Below, in pieces: positions 47,901-62,369 of a DNA stretch of 64,000 bases. The notes beneath the pieces were generated by a model that was not told the origin of the DNA, did no database searches, and saw only the letters and a program-made list of their open reading frames with translations. How positions within the stretch are numbered: position 1 is the stretch's first letter; every line of letters starts with the position of its first letter. The position numbers were made by a program, and so were the translations under genes. The stretch covers positions 12,550,936-12,614,935 of the forward strand of contig JANCRA010000025.1 in NCBI GenBank assembly GCA_024362935.1, in the 5' to 3' direction. The stretch comes from Setophaga petechia. Lineage: Eukaryota; Chordata; Aves; Passeriformes; Parulidae.

Positions 47901-50900
47901 TTATCAGAGAGTTTTGGACTGCTGGGAGCCTGCATTAACACAGGTGAAAATGGTCATGGAGGTGCAAGTGGGAGAAATAATAGAGGAATAATTTCTGTAT
48001 ATTTGGATTGATAATGGGAGTTAGGGCAGAGACTGTAATTTTTGTGGGGTCTGACTGAGTAGTAGTTTTCTGTTTGTCCTTGAGAGAAAAATCACTATTT
48101 TTCCTCCAGAAGGCCAGGACAGATTCTAGACAAGAAAAATTCTTTTAGAACTTTTCAACTTTTTAAAATGTGGTGGCAAACCACAGTGAGAGTGAGAATA
48201 AAGGTGGATCAGGTTGTAAGGAGCCCAAGGTCACCTCCTGAAGCTCAGGTAACTGACTATTGATGATTCCCAGAAATCCTAGCAGCCCAGACTTGCTTTG
48301 TCTGACAAAAGAAGGATGTGTCCCATTTGGAGAAGAGTTTTTAAGGCCTCACTCTTCTTTTCTGGTTGCTAGACTATTCAATTTTTTTTCTGCCTTAGTC
48401 AAAAATCAGCACTTGGAATGTAGATTAAGAATATTAATTAAACCTGGCAGAGGATATCACTCCAGAAAGGGGGAGTTTGGTTTGACTACAGCCTGACTGG
48501 CAGTTTTTGAGCTCTTTGAGAGCTTGAGTGGACAAATAACTCCCATGTCAACCCTTATCTCCAACAGGGGAAGGTGTGAGAGGTTAGAGAAGGGTTATGT
48601 GCATTCCAGCACACACCCCCTCTTTTTAGCAGCTCAGCCACAGCCTACAGAAATTACAGGTTGCTTCATGCTCTCTTTTTGTCTCCCTAGCTTGAGACAG
48701 ACTGATACTTGAAACTTTTTCAGCACCAGTGGGTCAGGAGGCACACAGGTGTGCCCCCTCCACACAGCCCCAGTTTCATGATCACTGTTATCATTGCCTG
48801 ATCTTTCAGTGAGCCACACCACAGATTTCTGAGTTCTCTGCTGATTACCAAATCATTTTCCATTTTACTTCTACACCTAAAACTTGCTGACACCTAAACT
48901 TGTGGATATTTCTAGTGACTGCAGTGCTTATGGCCTTGGTCCCTATCTGAATTTGGCCTCAGCAGTGTTTCCCAGCCTTGCAAGCCATTTTCCAGGGTAA
49001 ATCTTGGAAAACTCATCTAATTAAGAGTCCCTCTTATAAGCTCCTTTAATTTTTTTATCCTGAAAGTCTCTGAATCTGGCCCTTGGGAATTGGGCAAAGT
49101 AAAACTTCCTCTCTTCCCCCTTTTTGCTTGAACAAAGTCTTCCCTGACTCTGACCCTGGCAGCAGATCTCCCCAGGAGCACATTTTGCATGCTGTGAACA
49201 AATGCTCCCTGTGTGGCATTTCACCTGGATGACATTTAACCAAGGACCTGGAATCTGAAGCTGGAACAGAGCTGGGGTGTTCACACAGACTAATTCCCAT
49301 TATTCAGAGCACTCTGATGTGCTTCAGCTGGAGTTGAAAGCATTTTGAAAGCAAGAAAGGAATAAATCCTCTACAGTGAACAACTCCCAGATTCTTTCTC
49401 TTGCACCCTCCTTCCTTCCAGGGCTCACCCCCATCTCTCCAGAGAGAACTGACCCAGCAGTCAACCAAAATCTGGAAATGGTGTTTTAATGGCATTCCCT
49501 TCTGCCACCTTTGTCTATTCCCATCCCCATGCCACACATTAAATATAAAAGAAACCCTCAGCCTTGCTTACTCTCTCCCTTCCCCCATCTCTGCCCTCCT
49601 GACAAAGTTTCCAAATAAACCTTGAAAGCCACTATCAGTTGTAAAAGGTCTAATCAATGAAAGACACCGGAGTCAGTAACATGAAACCCTTTGCCTCAAG
49701 ATCTCAGAGCTCCTGACTGAACTGCAGCCTTTAAGGTCAGGCATTCTTGCTGCTGTTTGGCTCCACGTTCATTGAATGCAAGGGGCAGCCCTGAGTAGGT
49801 TATTCCTCTGTTTACAAAGCAAGCAGCTCACTGAATTCTGGCAAAGCAGAGTCTAAAAGGCCATCCTCACCTAAAGGGACAAGGAGAAAAACAGGGAGAG
49901 GTTTTGTACAGCAGGACCTGGAGCATCATTTTCAGAGGGATGCCTCGTCCCCTGAGTATTGATGAGCTGCAGACAACAGAAGCAGCAGTGACTGCAAGGC
50001 ACTGAAAAGGTAATTTGCAAATAAGTGTTTTAAAAGAAAAGCATGTGGAGGATAAATAAAGTCAGTGCATCCTACAAAGCCCCTTTAAATCCACAAAAAG
50101 TCCCCTTGACTACAGTTAGCTTTACAGCAGCCCTGAAGGGAGACAGGGGGGAAGATTCCATCAGTGCTTGAAAGAGGAGGGAGGAGGAAAGTTATTTAAC
50201 AAGGTACAAATATAGGTACAGAGGGTGAAATAAAACCAGCAGCACCTGACAATGACAAACATAAAATTTACTGATGTTTTGGCATCATGTCTCCAGGAAG
50301 AGGAAGACCCATGTTTTTACAGTGGTTCTAATTTGATGTGATTTAGCTCTGAGAAGTGTACAGCAATCAGGCAAAATAGGTGGTGCAAGGTGGAATTAGG
50401 AAATTCAATGCAGTTATTGGATTTTTCTCTTGAATGTGCTTTTGGTTTTTTCCTGTGGGGTTCTGAGGGCAAACAGAATTTTTCAGGCTCAGAAGTGGTT
50501 TCTGTACAGACATTTATGAACACATTTTTCCTCCCTGCTAGGATCTTCCTGCAACAAATGGGGACTGAGAGGTTTTAAAGTCTGATGTCTTCAAACAATT
50601 TTGTCAACAAGCAGCTGGGATTTGTTTACATTTTAAAGACAGTCTGTTTAGTTAAATTGCCAAGTGTTACAAGTGTTGTGGTTATGGCAATTCCTCAGGT
50701 CAGGATCAGAAATACAAAGTGCAATAATGTATATTATTCAGAAGGTTATGTTACTGAGGTGAACCCACCCTGTAGTGGAAAGACTTTCTCTGTCTTTCTT
50801 AAGAGGAAATATGTATGATCCATTAACTACATGCAAAATATGTATTCATTTGCAGTCAAACTCCATTTTTTGTGCTGCAAATTGCAAATCAAATATTTGT

Positions 50901-53900
50901 GCTTTATCTGATTTAATGGGTATTTTACATTACTTGGTGCAGCCACGAGTGCTACTAAAGCCTTTCTGCTGCACTTTGTCACTTCCTCAGCATTTGTGAT
51001 ATTTGTGAGAAGCTCTTTTAAAGATATTTTGCAGCAAATTTTCCCAGTGGAATGGAAGAATTTCAGGCCTGACAGTGAAAATCACTGGTCTGTACAGTTT
51101 TGATCCAGAATCAGACACAAGTATTTCACTGGGGTGGTTCCAAAGGCTTTGCTGGAATCCCTCTGATTTACACCCATATGAGATCAGCATTAGGCCCCAG
51201 TGTTTTCATTTTTCATTTGTTATTCTTGGCCCTAATGTCCTTTACCACTGTTGAATACAATGTTCCTAAAACACCAGATGTGCTTGTGAGATGAGGGAAT
51301 GTGGCAAAAAAAAAAGATTGCAGCGATTCACTAAACAACACATGATCTTCTTGTGCCCTGTGGTCTGAATTCTGGGCTTTTACATGAGGATAACTGCATT
51401 TATTTCTACAAGACTTTTTCTGATTACCATTGGGAAATGAAGTTGTAAAATCCTTCCTGGCCTAAGTACTTAACAGGATCATTGCATCATGCTCAGTATT
51501 AGCTTGTACAATGACTGATGCTTAGTATTATTTGGTAAAAATTCTGGATTTCAAATCACTCTGATAATATTTCAATCACTATATTACTGACTGGTTTGAA
51601 AGCTTTATGGGGTTTAGTGCTCTTTCATTACTTGCACTAATCAAATTAGGTGCTTGGAGATCTTAAGTAATATAGTTATTACACACAGCTCAGTTACCAG
51701 TTATCACACAGTTTATACCAGCTAAAACTGGTGGGAGATCCAAATCTGGCCCAGTACCAGATTCCTTTGATGTGGTAGGAAGAACAGGTTCAAATCTGCA
51801 GCGTGCTGGCCGCTCCAGCCTTAAACAGCAGAGCATTAAACAAAGTGCTGAGCTTCAGCTGAATGAGTAATGTGACCAAAGAACCCATCTGCTCCTCAGC
51901 CTGCACAGCCAAGCCCTGGGAGCTCAGGGAAGCTGGGGCTGCCTGGGATCACCTGCATTATTCTGTGCTTGAGTATGAGACTTGGCTGCTGCAGCCAGCT
52001 ACTCACAAAGTTGTCTGCTTCCAAGGTCTGAGGCGTCCTCACTGATTGTGGAAGTTACAGAGAATTGTTTTCTCATGCAGGCAGCAGCAGCAGTAAATTT
52101 TGTACTTTGGAGTAATGTTTTGTTCTCAGCTATACTGCAATATATTTGGAGCAGGGCACTTGGAGTCAGAAATTCACCTCAAATTAATGCTGGTACAAAG
52201 GATGCCAGCATCTCCTCCAGCGAGTCTCCTTCTGCTGCACCCACTAAATCACACTGAAACCCAGCAATGGGAGCAAGGTCCAACCTTTCCCTGTGTGTGC
52301 ATGAATAGAAGCATTGGTGTGTCTGAGTGTGTCCATCCCAGCTGAGCATCAAGCACAGGCTGCCAAGACAGAGGAGAGGAGGAAAAGGTGCTGTGCTTGA
52401 TCCCAGCCTTGATTGCCAGGGCTCCATAATTGACTCATCCCCTGGCAGAAAGCAGAGCCCTTGTGGTAGACACCAACTGGTGGGATTACATCTGCACAGT
52501 CATCCATTATGTCTGTTTCTATGGGCACAAGTTCTTCTTACAGGGTACTCAAAATGCAGTCCTTTTTCTCCTAAAAAATATTAGAGAATAGTGTTGGCAG
52601 CATTTTCCCCTGAGCCAATCTCCAACATGTTATTTAGCAAGCAATGTTTTATACAATTTAAAGCAAAATCAGGGATTTGGCTAATTGTGTCAGTTAAAAT
52701 TCTGCATAATTTTCTTTGTAAATCTCTTTGTTTACCTCTGTCCAAAATTTATTAAGAACATGTTATTCAGTACTTTATGCTTATATCCCTTGTGTAATAC
52801 TTGCTCTCTGCCTGTCTCTCATCCCAGGGGTGGCTGAATTGCAATGATGAGCAAAGTGCTCTCTGTGGCTGCAATAAATAATCAGGTGGTGAACAGCATT
52901 AGGTGCTTGGAGGTCTTTGACCAGAGGATAGAGCATAAAGTCAGCTGCTCCTTGGCAGGAGTATGTGGGGGCACTGGATGATGGGTAAAGTGAGAAGGCC
53001 AGGTGTGCTGACAATCTAACAACATAAGCTGAAGATTTACAGTGATTCACCTTTTCTCCTCTTTTCATATTCAGTTTTGTAAGGTCACAAAAGAAATGAC
53101 ATTATTTAATTCTTTTTTTAATGACTTTGACACCTTTAACTTATGTAAGGGTATGTAGTAATCTCTGTGGACTGAAAAATACCTCCTATTTTCACTGTCT
53201 TACCCAGTGCATTTCACCTGTGATCTGAGGGGTTAGTTCAAGGAATAAGACACCACATCATATTTATGTTCATGTATAAAAAATCCTACTACTGTGATGG
53301 TTTTGTGACACAGATTTTCTTGACAGATGACCAAATACCTCTCCTCCAAAAGTGCTAAGGGCTTGATCAAAACACACTGAAAGTAATGGAAACAATTACT
53401 GTAAGATGGCCCCAGAACTTTGCTTGTGCCATTTCAAATGTCTGCTCTTTATGCTGTAAATCCTCCATTCCAGCAGGTTAATTATGTGTCAGTATTCAGA
53501 ATTCCTTTATGAAGCGATTGGGATGCTCCTCAAAGTAGTAAGCAAAGGCAAAATAAATATATGTTATTTTTCAGTCCACCATCCCATGCTTAGTTCTAAG
53601 TGAATTTCATGCCTGGAAAAGTGTCAGGTTGATGGCCCAGGCTCCTTTCATCTGCAAACACTTACTCCAGCAGCAGAACAAAAGCCTTCTCCACACTGAT
53701 CCCTGACAGCACATCTTCAAACTGCAGAGACTTCAAATGGCAGGCCCTTTAAGTCCTTGATCTGTCTGGCAGCCTCTGCAACAAAGGGGCAAATCTGTGA
53801 TGGGGCTTTTTATGGCACACATCTCCAGCAGAAACTCGACTGGGAGTCTCAAATTGTCTCAGAGATCAGTGCTGCCTAATATTATTATGCACTGCTGTTC

Positions 53901-54016
53901 TAAAAATAGTTCTGATTAGATTATGATAGATAAAACCCCACAGAAATGGCTTAGAATGCTAACAGTTTATTTTGGAATAAACAGAATTTTTTCCTAGTGA
54001 AATCTATCATTATGCT

Positions 54017-54058
54017 AGAAAAAAAAAAAAATTCCTCCCACAGGAATTTTTTTTTTCT
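54017..54058. repeat. AT hairpin of facing homopolymers
   Basis: AG, 13 A and TTCC on the left are mirrored by GGAA, 10 T and CT on the right around a 7-nt loop, forming a near-perfect inverted repeat. Confidence 0.85.
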
Positions 54059-56514
54059 GTGCCCGTTAACTAATATGAAGAGTGGTTTAGTTTGTTATAA
54101 TTTTTACCAAAAAAACCCCATGCAGTGGAAGCCAAGAAATATGATAACAAAAAGCATTTCTCACAAACTTCTCCAGTCTTGTGTACATGCTGACCAGGCT
54201 ACCCAATCACACCAGGCATCTGTGGCTGCTCATCATGTTGGAGTTACAAGTTTTTCCTTGATCTAAGGCAGAAGAGAATCACAGTCTTTCCCAGTCTATA
54301 ATCCATAGCAAATTGAAAGCATACTGGGGATTATGAGTTAGCATGAAAATGCATCCATCTTGCTTTTGGATGCCTGAAACAGGATTCCAAAATCAACAAT
54401 TTATGAGTAACTAACTTCATCCTGACTCACTCGGGGTTTTTTTCTTCTCATAATAGTAGAATTACTGTTTGAAGAATAGTTCTTCTTCTTCTAAAACTGG
54501 TAGAGAAAGGATTTTTTCCTGTCAGACAGCACCTGGCCATCTGAATGAAAACAGCATCCTTGGAAACTGGTATTTTATCCAGGTCACCTGCAGATAGAGG
54601 CTCTGAGCCTTCAGTGCCTGTTCCCTGGTTTGGAACATCACCACCAGTTGTTTTCCCTCAGCACTCAGGGCTGCTGGCAGTGTTCATCCCTCAGTCAGGA
54701 AGGTGAAAATGGGGGAAGAAAGCAGAATAGCTTTACAAGCAGCTTGGATGGAAAGATGCTGATCGAGGAAAGTTCCTGTTCTTTACCAGCACAGGACAAT
54801 CTTGCCTCCTGCCAGCTTATGATAACAAACACCAAGGGCACTTGCCTGACAGCATCTCAATTTAAGACTTTTTCCCCATAATGAATCAAAGGCAAGGAAC
54901 AACTCAACCCACCAAATAGGAAAAATCCCTGTCGTGCTTCTTGCCAGACAGAGCCAGCCTGTTGGATACCCTAGAGGATGGGCTGCCTTTGTGCTGGGCT
55001 GTCTCTGTGTGCATCCCCCTCTGATGCACTGCATCTCCTCTCCCCTATTTGCATCTCTCATCTGGGACCCGTGCCCTTGGGCAAATTCCCAACACCTGTG
55101 CACTTGTCATCACAGAGCTGGACCAGCTGCTTCTGCCAGCCCCTGAGAGGGCCAGCACTCCCTGCTTCCAGCAGGGACAAGGACAGCCTGTCCTTCTGCC
55201 AGCCCCACCTCAACCTTCACCTTCCAGCAGCCCCAGAGCAGACAGGGGTGGGGACTTTGCCCCATGGTGCCACCAGCAGCACTGGGACATGGAGCATCTT
55301 TGTCACTATGAGCTGTGTGCTGCCTCACGTGTGGACTAGGGTGTGACAGCAATTAGCTTTTATCTGGAAGCAATGGGTAGAAAAAGAGAAATTCCACTCA
55401 CATCACGAGGTTTTATTTTCAGGGTTTTTTTGGCCATGTTTTACTGTATCTGTCTGAGGTGTGTTCTAGCAAAACAGAGATCCAAAGGATAATAAAAACA
55501 ATGAGAACCACAGAAATGTAAGGAAACAATATAGAGCACAACTGAAAAAACAAATCATGTTTTACACTTACAAATTCCCTCTCAGACTAACAGCTAGCCA
55601 GGAGTACTTTCAAGGAATAGGCAGAAAGCAATTAAATTAATTGCTATGACCCACAAGTACACATCATGTTGTAATTGATAGGTGACTAAAAACTGGCAAA
55701 CAGGATGAGGACAGCCCAATTTTCCCTGGAAAGGATATAGTAGTCAGGCCTTTGGTTTTGAAAATGCTTTTTATGAGTTCTCTACCCTGTGAGCTGCATG
55801 GATTTACTTCAGAGGGTTACACAAGCCTGAAAGCCTTTGAGTTTTGAGCTGTCTGTACCAGAGTTCTGAAAACTTCTGATTGTTTCAAAGATCCATTTTG
55901 TTTGAAATGTTTTGTATATTTTAACTGGTTCATACCTCTATAAAATTTCTACTCTTTCCTCAGTTCTTTCAGTACAATTTAGGAGCAACTCCACAGAAGT
56001 CAGCGGTGCTTGTTGTAAAACCTGCCTCACTGAAACACTGTTTTTTTTTAAAAAAAAAAGTTGTTTTTCCAGCAGCATTGGTATTTCCTCCTCCTCCCCA
56101 AACCACCTCACCTTTTTCCAGTCATCTATTCTTTGGGCTATTATTTTAAGTACACCAGTAACAATATTGATGTTAAGTTCAGTCCAAAGCGCTTAAAATC
56201 ATAGAAAACCACAGGCAAAGGCTCTGGCTCCTTCTTTGAGCTCCATGAGGAACTGTTAGCACAAAAGCTGATAGCTGATAATGAGCAACCCTATGGAGAG
56301 GGATGCTGGAACACTGAGCTGTTTTTGCAGGCTGATCCAAAGTATAAGGAAGTTAATGAATGGCTTTATACTTCAGGCTCCAAGATGATGGGCTGGTATC
56401 AGGTTTTAAGAGGATGGATAATAAGCTAATTGTTCTGAACAGATAACAGCAATTTGCAGCTGGATGGGTATAATAGGGCATTCATTCTAGAATGTTTTTG
56501 ACGTGCAGTAAAGC

Positions 56515-56534
56515 TTTTTTTTTTTTTTTTTTTT
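56515..56534. repeat. Poly-T run of 20
   Basis: Twenty T residues are followed by ACTCTATATAAAG. No retroelement body is recognisable beside it. Confidence 0.9.
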
Positions 56535-57064
56535 ACTCTATATAAAGCTACTTACCAAGTAATTTAATACAAGAGAAAATTAATAATTTTGAAAGAGCTG
56601 AATTTCTTAACTGGGATATCCTACCTGCACACCTGACAGCAAATTCATCAGCTGATTGAAAGAGTAGCTATACTCCAAATGGTTTCAGGATGTACTGTGG
56701 AGCATTGTGTGCTGCAGAATTATCTAATTACCTACAAAGATAAACACAAATTTAATCAGAATGAGGAAAGACCCCTATTTTAATAAGAAGAATCTATGGC
56801 CATTGCATTTGTAAAATATAGAATAGCTGAAAAAGAAGGCAATTTGCTAGCCTTGTGGAAATAAGAGGCTCAGATATTTAGGTAATTTCTGAAGCCAAAA
56901 TGTCAAGCCTGAGCCCTGGCACTGGCTGCAGCCTGTGCTCCCCTGCAGGCAGCCAAAAGGGGATCTCCAGCTGCAAGCCCAAGAGTCCAAGATAACAATC
57001 TCTTGGCAATGTTTGTGCCAAGAAGTGTGGCTCCATTACTGCTCTCCCACTAATGCAAAGGATA

Positions 57065-57230
57065 ATAGAATCAGAAAGAAGCAGGTCTGGAAGGGGCCTC
57101 AGTAAGTCCTTTAATTGGTTTCCTGCCCAAAGGCAGAATGAACTGTACTTATGCTATTTCTGGTAAATGTGAGTCTAACCTGTTCTCAGAGGTCTCCTCT
57201 GATGGAGGCTTTGCAGGCTCAGAGCAGAGG
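57065..57230 (-). mobile_element. CR1 LINE 3' fragment, old
   Basis: The plus strand shows GGTCTGGAAGGGGCCTCAGT, then CCTGCCCAAAGGCAGAATGA, GTCTAACCTGTTCTCAGAGG and CTCTGATGGAG, the reverse complement of an older CR1 3' end. It is diverged, with approximate edges. Confidence 0.65.
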
Positions 57231-60200
57231 GCAGGTGGTGATGATACCCAGGGTGGGAAGGCAGGATGGAAAGGCAGACAGGGGTGGAGAACCAGTTGAC
57301 CAGGAGGAGCTGGGTGCCAGAGCAAGGGAATGTGATTTAAAAAAAGCAAAAAAAAAAAAAAAGGAGAAAATCTCAGCTATAACATCTATAAGAAAAATTT
57401 AAAGAATGTGGAGCGTAGGACACAAAAGCCAGAGCAAGGCTGTTTGTCAGGAATTAATTGAAGAAACCTGGATTTCCTACAAGAGGGAGTTAGGTAAGAG
57501 GAGGACAACTTGTGCAGCAGGAAAAGTGAACTAGTGCTGGAATCCTCACACATTTTATTATTTGAGTTTTAAAATAATGTTATTCCTCTTGTTACTTAGC
57601 CAGTGATCCTATGAACATTCATGGAATTGTTACCTTGAATTCTCTGCAGACACCCAGAGCACAGTTCCTGAATTGCTGTGATCCAGAGGTGATTGCAGTG
57701 TCTGCTATATCCATGAATAAGGGTCCCATTGTCAGCACTGAAGCGTTTCCATATAAAGGTGAGAGCACATTATAGTCAAGTGTGAAAGCCTAGCTAGAGA
57801 CATAAAGTTCTTTTGTGAACATCTGTCAAATAATGCTGTCACTGAGAAGCTGCCAGACCATTAGGGAGAACTTCCTTCTAAGATAAAATATTTGATATAT
57901 ACATTTTCATGAGCAATTTCCATCTGAATGTAGTAGACCAGAACCAGATGAGGAGAGGAATGTAGAGAGAGGAGGAGAAAATGGAGGCTGAGCATTTCAT
58001 TTGATATAAATTAGCTTGCTGTCTGTACTAGATGACATGACATTCTCCATGACAAGTTGCAGAGGACCATCCTCAGGACCTTGTTGAGGTGGTGAATACT
58101 TGTACAGCTCTAATTTGGATCAGCCAGCACATTCAGGAGAGGAGAACAGGTGTCATTGTACAGCAGAAGTTAAACAGGGTGTCTGGTCAGGCTGTGGTGA
58201 AGATCCCTTTTGGTCTTTAAGGCCGTGTATGCCAGAAGCGTCCACAATGGGTGACCCCATTCTCAGCCTACACCTGAAATGGAAATTTCCTCAGAAGAGC
58301 AAATGCTGCTTCAGACACTTGCATCCCACCTAAGCAGAGCATAGGTGGCTCTGAGGAGCCATATGGCCTTTGTTAGCACAGGAGGCAGATGGAATAGGGA
58401 AGAGATTAAAGCTCCATAAAAAGAATTGGAGTTACAGCACACAGTATGTGGCTATTCATTATCACCAGACATATTGTCTTGACACTGATTGCATACAGGG
58501 GTGAAAATCTCTACCAGGTAAGATAAATTAAACAGGTTTTACTTAGTAATATGCTTTTCAAGTCAGCAGAAATGGAAGCTACATTTACATTTAAGAGAAA
58601 CCTCTAAATCCCTTGTCTTAAAGGGACTGCAGCATTAACTGTGCAGAACTGAGATGCATTAGAGCTGCCCCAGGTGTCAGCGATGACAGAAGCTTGATAA
58701 CAATGCTTATCTCACTTCCAAGTAAAGAACAGTGCCATGCTACATCATCAGCTCTAGACCAGATCCCAGATTCCTTCATGGTGCAATGCTTGAGCCTGGA
58801 ATGGCACTGAGGAGCCCTGAGTAAGAAAGGAGGCTCTGTGATATCCCTGTGAGGGGCTGGCTGGCTCACACGTAAGGGGCTCCCTACAACAGAGCTGTGC
58901 TCTGCACAGACAGGATAATACTGGTGCCTTTGTGCAGGTGGGTTGTGCTATAGAAAGTCAACATCTGGCTCAGGTGTCAGGTGTTGAATACATTAAATGA
59001 GTGCAGCAGAGTTACATGGTTACTCAGAAGAATATTGCTGAAATAATCAAAAGCTTCAGCAATGAGGCAGGAACTCTAATAACTCTGATGGAAGTACTGC
59101 TTTCCTGCCCTTTCTCTGTGCAACACTGAAATGTCACAGCATGCTGGCCAGCAGGCAGGTACACCACCACAGCTCAAGACCTTCTGTCCCTGCCTTTCAT
59201 AGAAAGTTTTAAATTAACCAGCTGAAAAGTATAATTCTGGATTCTCCTGGCATGAAAACAGAGCAAGTGGTGATTCTGGCCACCACAAACAAGGGGTACC
59301 TGTTTGCAGAGCAGCCAGGGCAAACCTTCAGTCCCTGCTGGTGAAACCCTGCCTGGATTCCACCCACATGACTTCACTTGTGAGACAACTCATGGTTGCA
59401 AGCGTTGCTCCGAGGCCAAGTTTGAGGCAAGAGATTCCTTCTGTGTCTCCAGTGTTATTTTGGTCTATTTTATTTGGCCCAGAATTTGGGAAAACAAAGG
59501 GGAGGTTTTCCATGGGGAGTGGAATGAGGAGGCAGGAAGGGCTACCATATTTCTCCAGACGGAAACTCCTACAGCGCTCGAGTCCAGCGCTGCTGCAAGT
59601 GTCAACAGATCAAATGTGATACAGAAGGCCCTCTGCCAACTCTTTGCTACTGCAGCAGCAAACTGGGAAGAAAGCAGGAACTAATATCCAGTACCACTGA
59701 GCAAGGTTCAGTCCCTGCTGCACAAGCATGGAGCAGGAAGAAATGAGAGACCACCTTCTCCTTTCTGCAGTGTGACATTGGCTTGCCCAGGGCCCCAGCA
59801 GGACAGGGCTGACCCAGAGAGGCTCACAGCCAGGCTGCTCAGGCCATCTGCTGAGTCAGGCATGCTGGCAGTGGTAGCATCTTAACACGAGCACTTCTTC
59901 TCCCAGCTGCTGCCTCCCAAGGAAGACCCCACAAATTAAGGTGCCTCCCCACACAAACTGTGCCCCCTCGGTGCCAGTGGGTGTGATTCAGACCAATAGC
60001 TGCTGAGGGCAACAGATTGAGCAGTAATTAGCTGCTGTTAGTCATCCTCTTCCCAAGTACGAGTGGGACAGCATTTGATTATTTCAACACAGTTGGATGT
60101 GGGAGGGAAGGTAGGCCTGGAAACATTTTCCTGACAGCATACTTCTCAGCTCTTTTAAAACACCTCTCATGTTGACACTCAGCACAGCATTTCAAATAAA

Positions 60201-60540
60201 ATGCTATTTCCTCTTGTACAGCAGCAAGGAAAAAATGCTGTCACAGGTTTTATAACAAACATTAGGTAAGCAGCAATCATCCCCATTGTGCAATCTGGGA
60301 TTCAGGTAGGAAAACAATCCATAGATGGCTAAGAGAGAAGTACTGTGTGTCTCAATAATCTGAATAAGGAATGAACTACTTGAGGACCAGAGAGAAGGGA
60401 CAGGGTTGAATGGGTTAGTGGGACAATTTCACATAGCTAAGTGTGAAGAACAAAAAAGTGTAGTTTTGAGACTGGAAGTGAAAACTGACTGAAGGAAATG
60501 TGTGTTATTTGTGTTCAGCTGACTTCTTGTTTCTCTCTCG

Positions 60541-60548
60541 TGACGTCA
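60541..60548. promoter_or_regulatory. Perfect CRE palindrome
   Basis: TGACGTCA is the full consensus for CREB/ATF proteins. A half site (CGTCA) follows at about 60616. There is no adjacent gene start, so regulatory use is only a possibility. Confidence 0.35.
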
Positions 60549-61146
60549 CAAAAATGTGCTGTGGTCTGCCTACAGAAATTGCCTGTCCTTCTGACAGGTC
60601 TGATCCAGCATGTAGCGTCACAGGAAATGTCTATTTGTGCTATAAAAAACCAAAACCCTTATGAATGGGCTTGTAACCTTTTTTTTTTCCCTACCTTCTG
60701 CCTCAGTACTTCATTTTCCTCCTAAATTCACAATGCCCCAGAAATCTGAGAGCTGCCTTTCTCCTGCTTTGCTCTTGGGCAGACATATCAGAACTTCCTG
60801 CTCAATTGTACCTCTCTCTGAAGGGCTTTGTGTTGGTCCTCTCAAAATCCTGCATGAACAGATCTCCCTTTGGAGGGAAGCATTTAGTGATCCTGAGCAA
60901 GTGTAGGGTTCTCAAAATTCACAGAGTAAATCTCTGAGTGGTAACAGAAGATTTGACAAGGAAATTATACATATACAATTTCTGGCTTACTTTGGCAGAG
61001 ATTAATGGGATTCAAACAAAATGTAGTTAGGATTGTGTTAGAATCATGATATTTCTAGAATTTCTAATATCATGTGTCCAGACTAAGAGTGTTCCCTGCA
61101 AAAGTAGAGCCTGTATTGTGTACTACAGGTAAGTAAATACAGGTAA

Positions 61147-61166
61147 ATGCTGTCTGTCTGTCTGTG
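61147..61166. repeat. CTGT microsatellite
   Basis: Four to five tandem CTGT units. Confidence 0.9.
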
Positions 61167-62331
61167 ATCAGCTTTTTAAGGCAAGAATATTTCTTTCCTG
61201 CCAAGCAAACTTGAAAGAAAAAGGAATCAAGACAGTAAGCTAAACATGCACTCTGAAATTGCTTAGTCCAACATTTTAGAGCATGTTGTTGTCAGCTTGC
61301 ATTTTTAAAATATCTAAACCAGCCAGCTGAGTTAGCTGAGCTGCTAACAAGCAGGTCAGAAACCACACCACAGTGGTGGTTACTATTCTCCCCTGCACAG
61401 AGCTCTCAACAGCATTGATAAAATGATATGAACAGCTTAATATCCTGGTGTAGTGTACAGGTGCTACCAGTTTTACAGGCACTGAAGAGGGTGGATGTCT
61501 TGGTTTTGAAACAGGAGGGGTGGATGACCAAGAAAATTTCTATATTCAGGGTGGGTATTTTTTTCTCAGCCAAGTGTTTCCAATGATGCATTTTACTGAC
61601 AATGATGAACTCAATATTCTTCAAATCAGGGTGATGAGTTCTGTTTATAACAGTTTGCATAAGTAATCAGTTTCATGTTCCAATGCATCCCTCTTTTTGC
61701 ATGTTTTAACACAGTAGATTTTGAATGCTCTTCAGGGATTGTCACTGAAACAATGTCAAGTAATACAGTATCAGCTTTGTCTTGCTGGGACATTATTCCA
61801 CATTCAAATATATTCAGTCTTGTTCATTTTTCCATTCAACAATTCACCCAAGTAGTTCTAATGTTACTTTCCTGTGTTACATTAACCTTCTCTGGGGTTT
61901 AATGCTTTAAATATTTATAGACTGTTCTAATGCCCAAATAATCACATTTCTAGTCCTCAATACCTCCTGCATGGTAATAACACCTACATTTTAACAGAAA
62001 TTAGGCCTTTTAAATTAATGTAATTAAGTTAACAGAAATTAGTCTCTTAAAGGAGATAAATCACAGCATAGTGATTTGCCTTCTTTTTCTTGCTTTTTCT
62101 TGGTTTCAATTGACTGTCAGTACATGATCAGTCACATGGGGTGTTAAAATCTGGTAGAGGGAGGGGATACAAAAGATTCAGATCCAAGGAACAATCATAA
62201 TTTTTCTGATGTGTCTAATAACATCATTGATGTTTGAATTTTGGACAAAGAAACAAACATGCACTATGTTTTTTTTATAGTTAGGAAGAAAGCTCGTGCA
62301 GATGTTGAGCACAGAATTTACACAAACTCAG

Positions 62332-62369
62332 GCATTTGTGCAATTTGTGCAATTTGTGCAATTTGTGCC
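62332..62369. repeat. 9-bp tandem repeat
   Basis: The unit CAATTTGTG occurs three times in direct succession after a first imperfect copy (CATTTGTG), and ends in the start of a further unit. Confidence 0.92.

Larger units (their letters stand above)
47901..57064. other. Intergenic sequence upstream of NINJ2
   Basis: No exon, RNA gene or well-defined mobile element was recognised. There are A/T homopolymers near 54019, 56041 and 56515 (20 T). A GC-richer part at 55.0-55.35 kb stays open in several frames without a recognisable protein. Confidence 0.4.

Noticed and set aside
54978..55352. ORFs of 122, 96 and 80 codons
   Set aside because: Three frames on both strands are open over the same GC-rich segment, which points to composition rather than coding.
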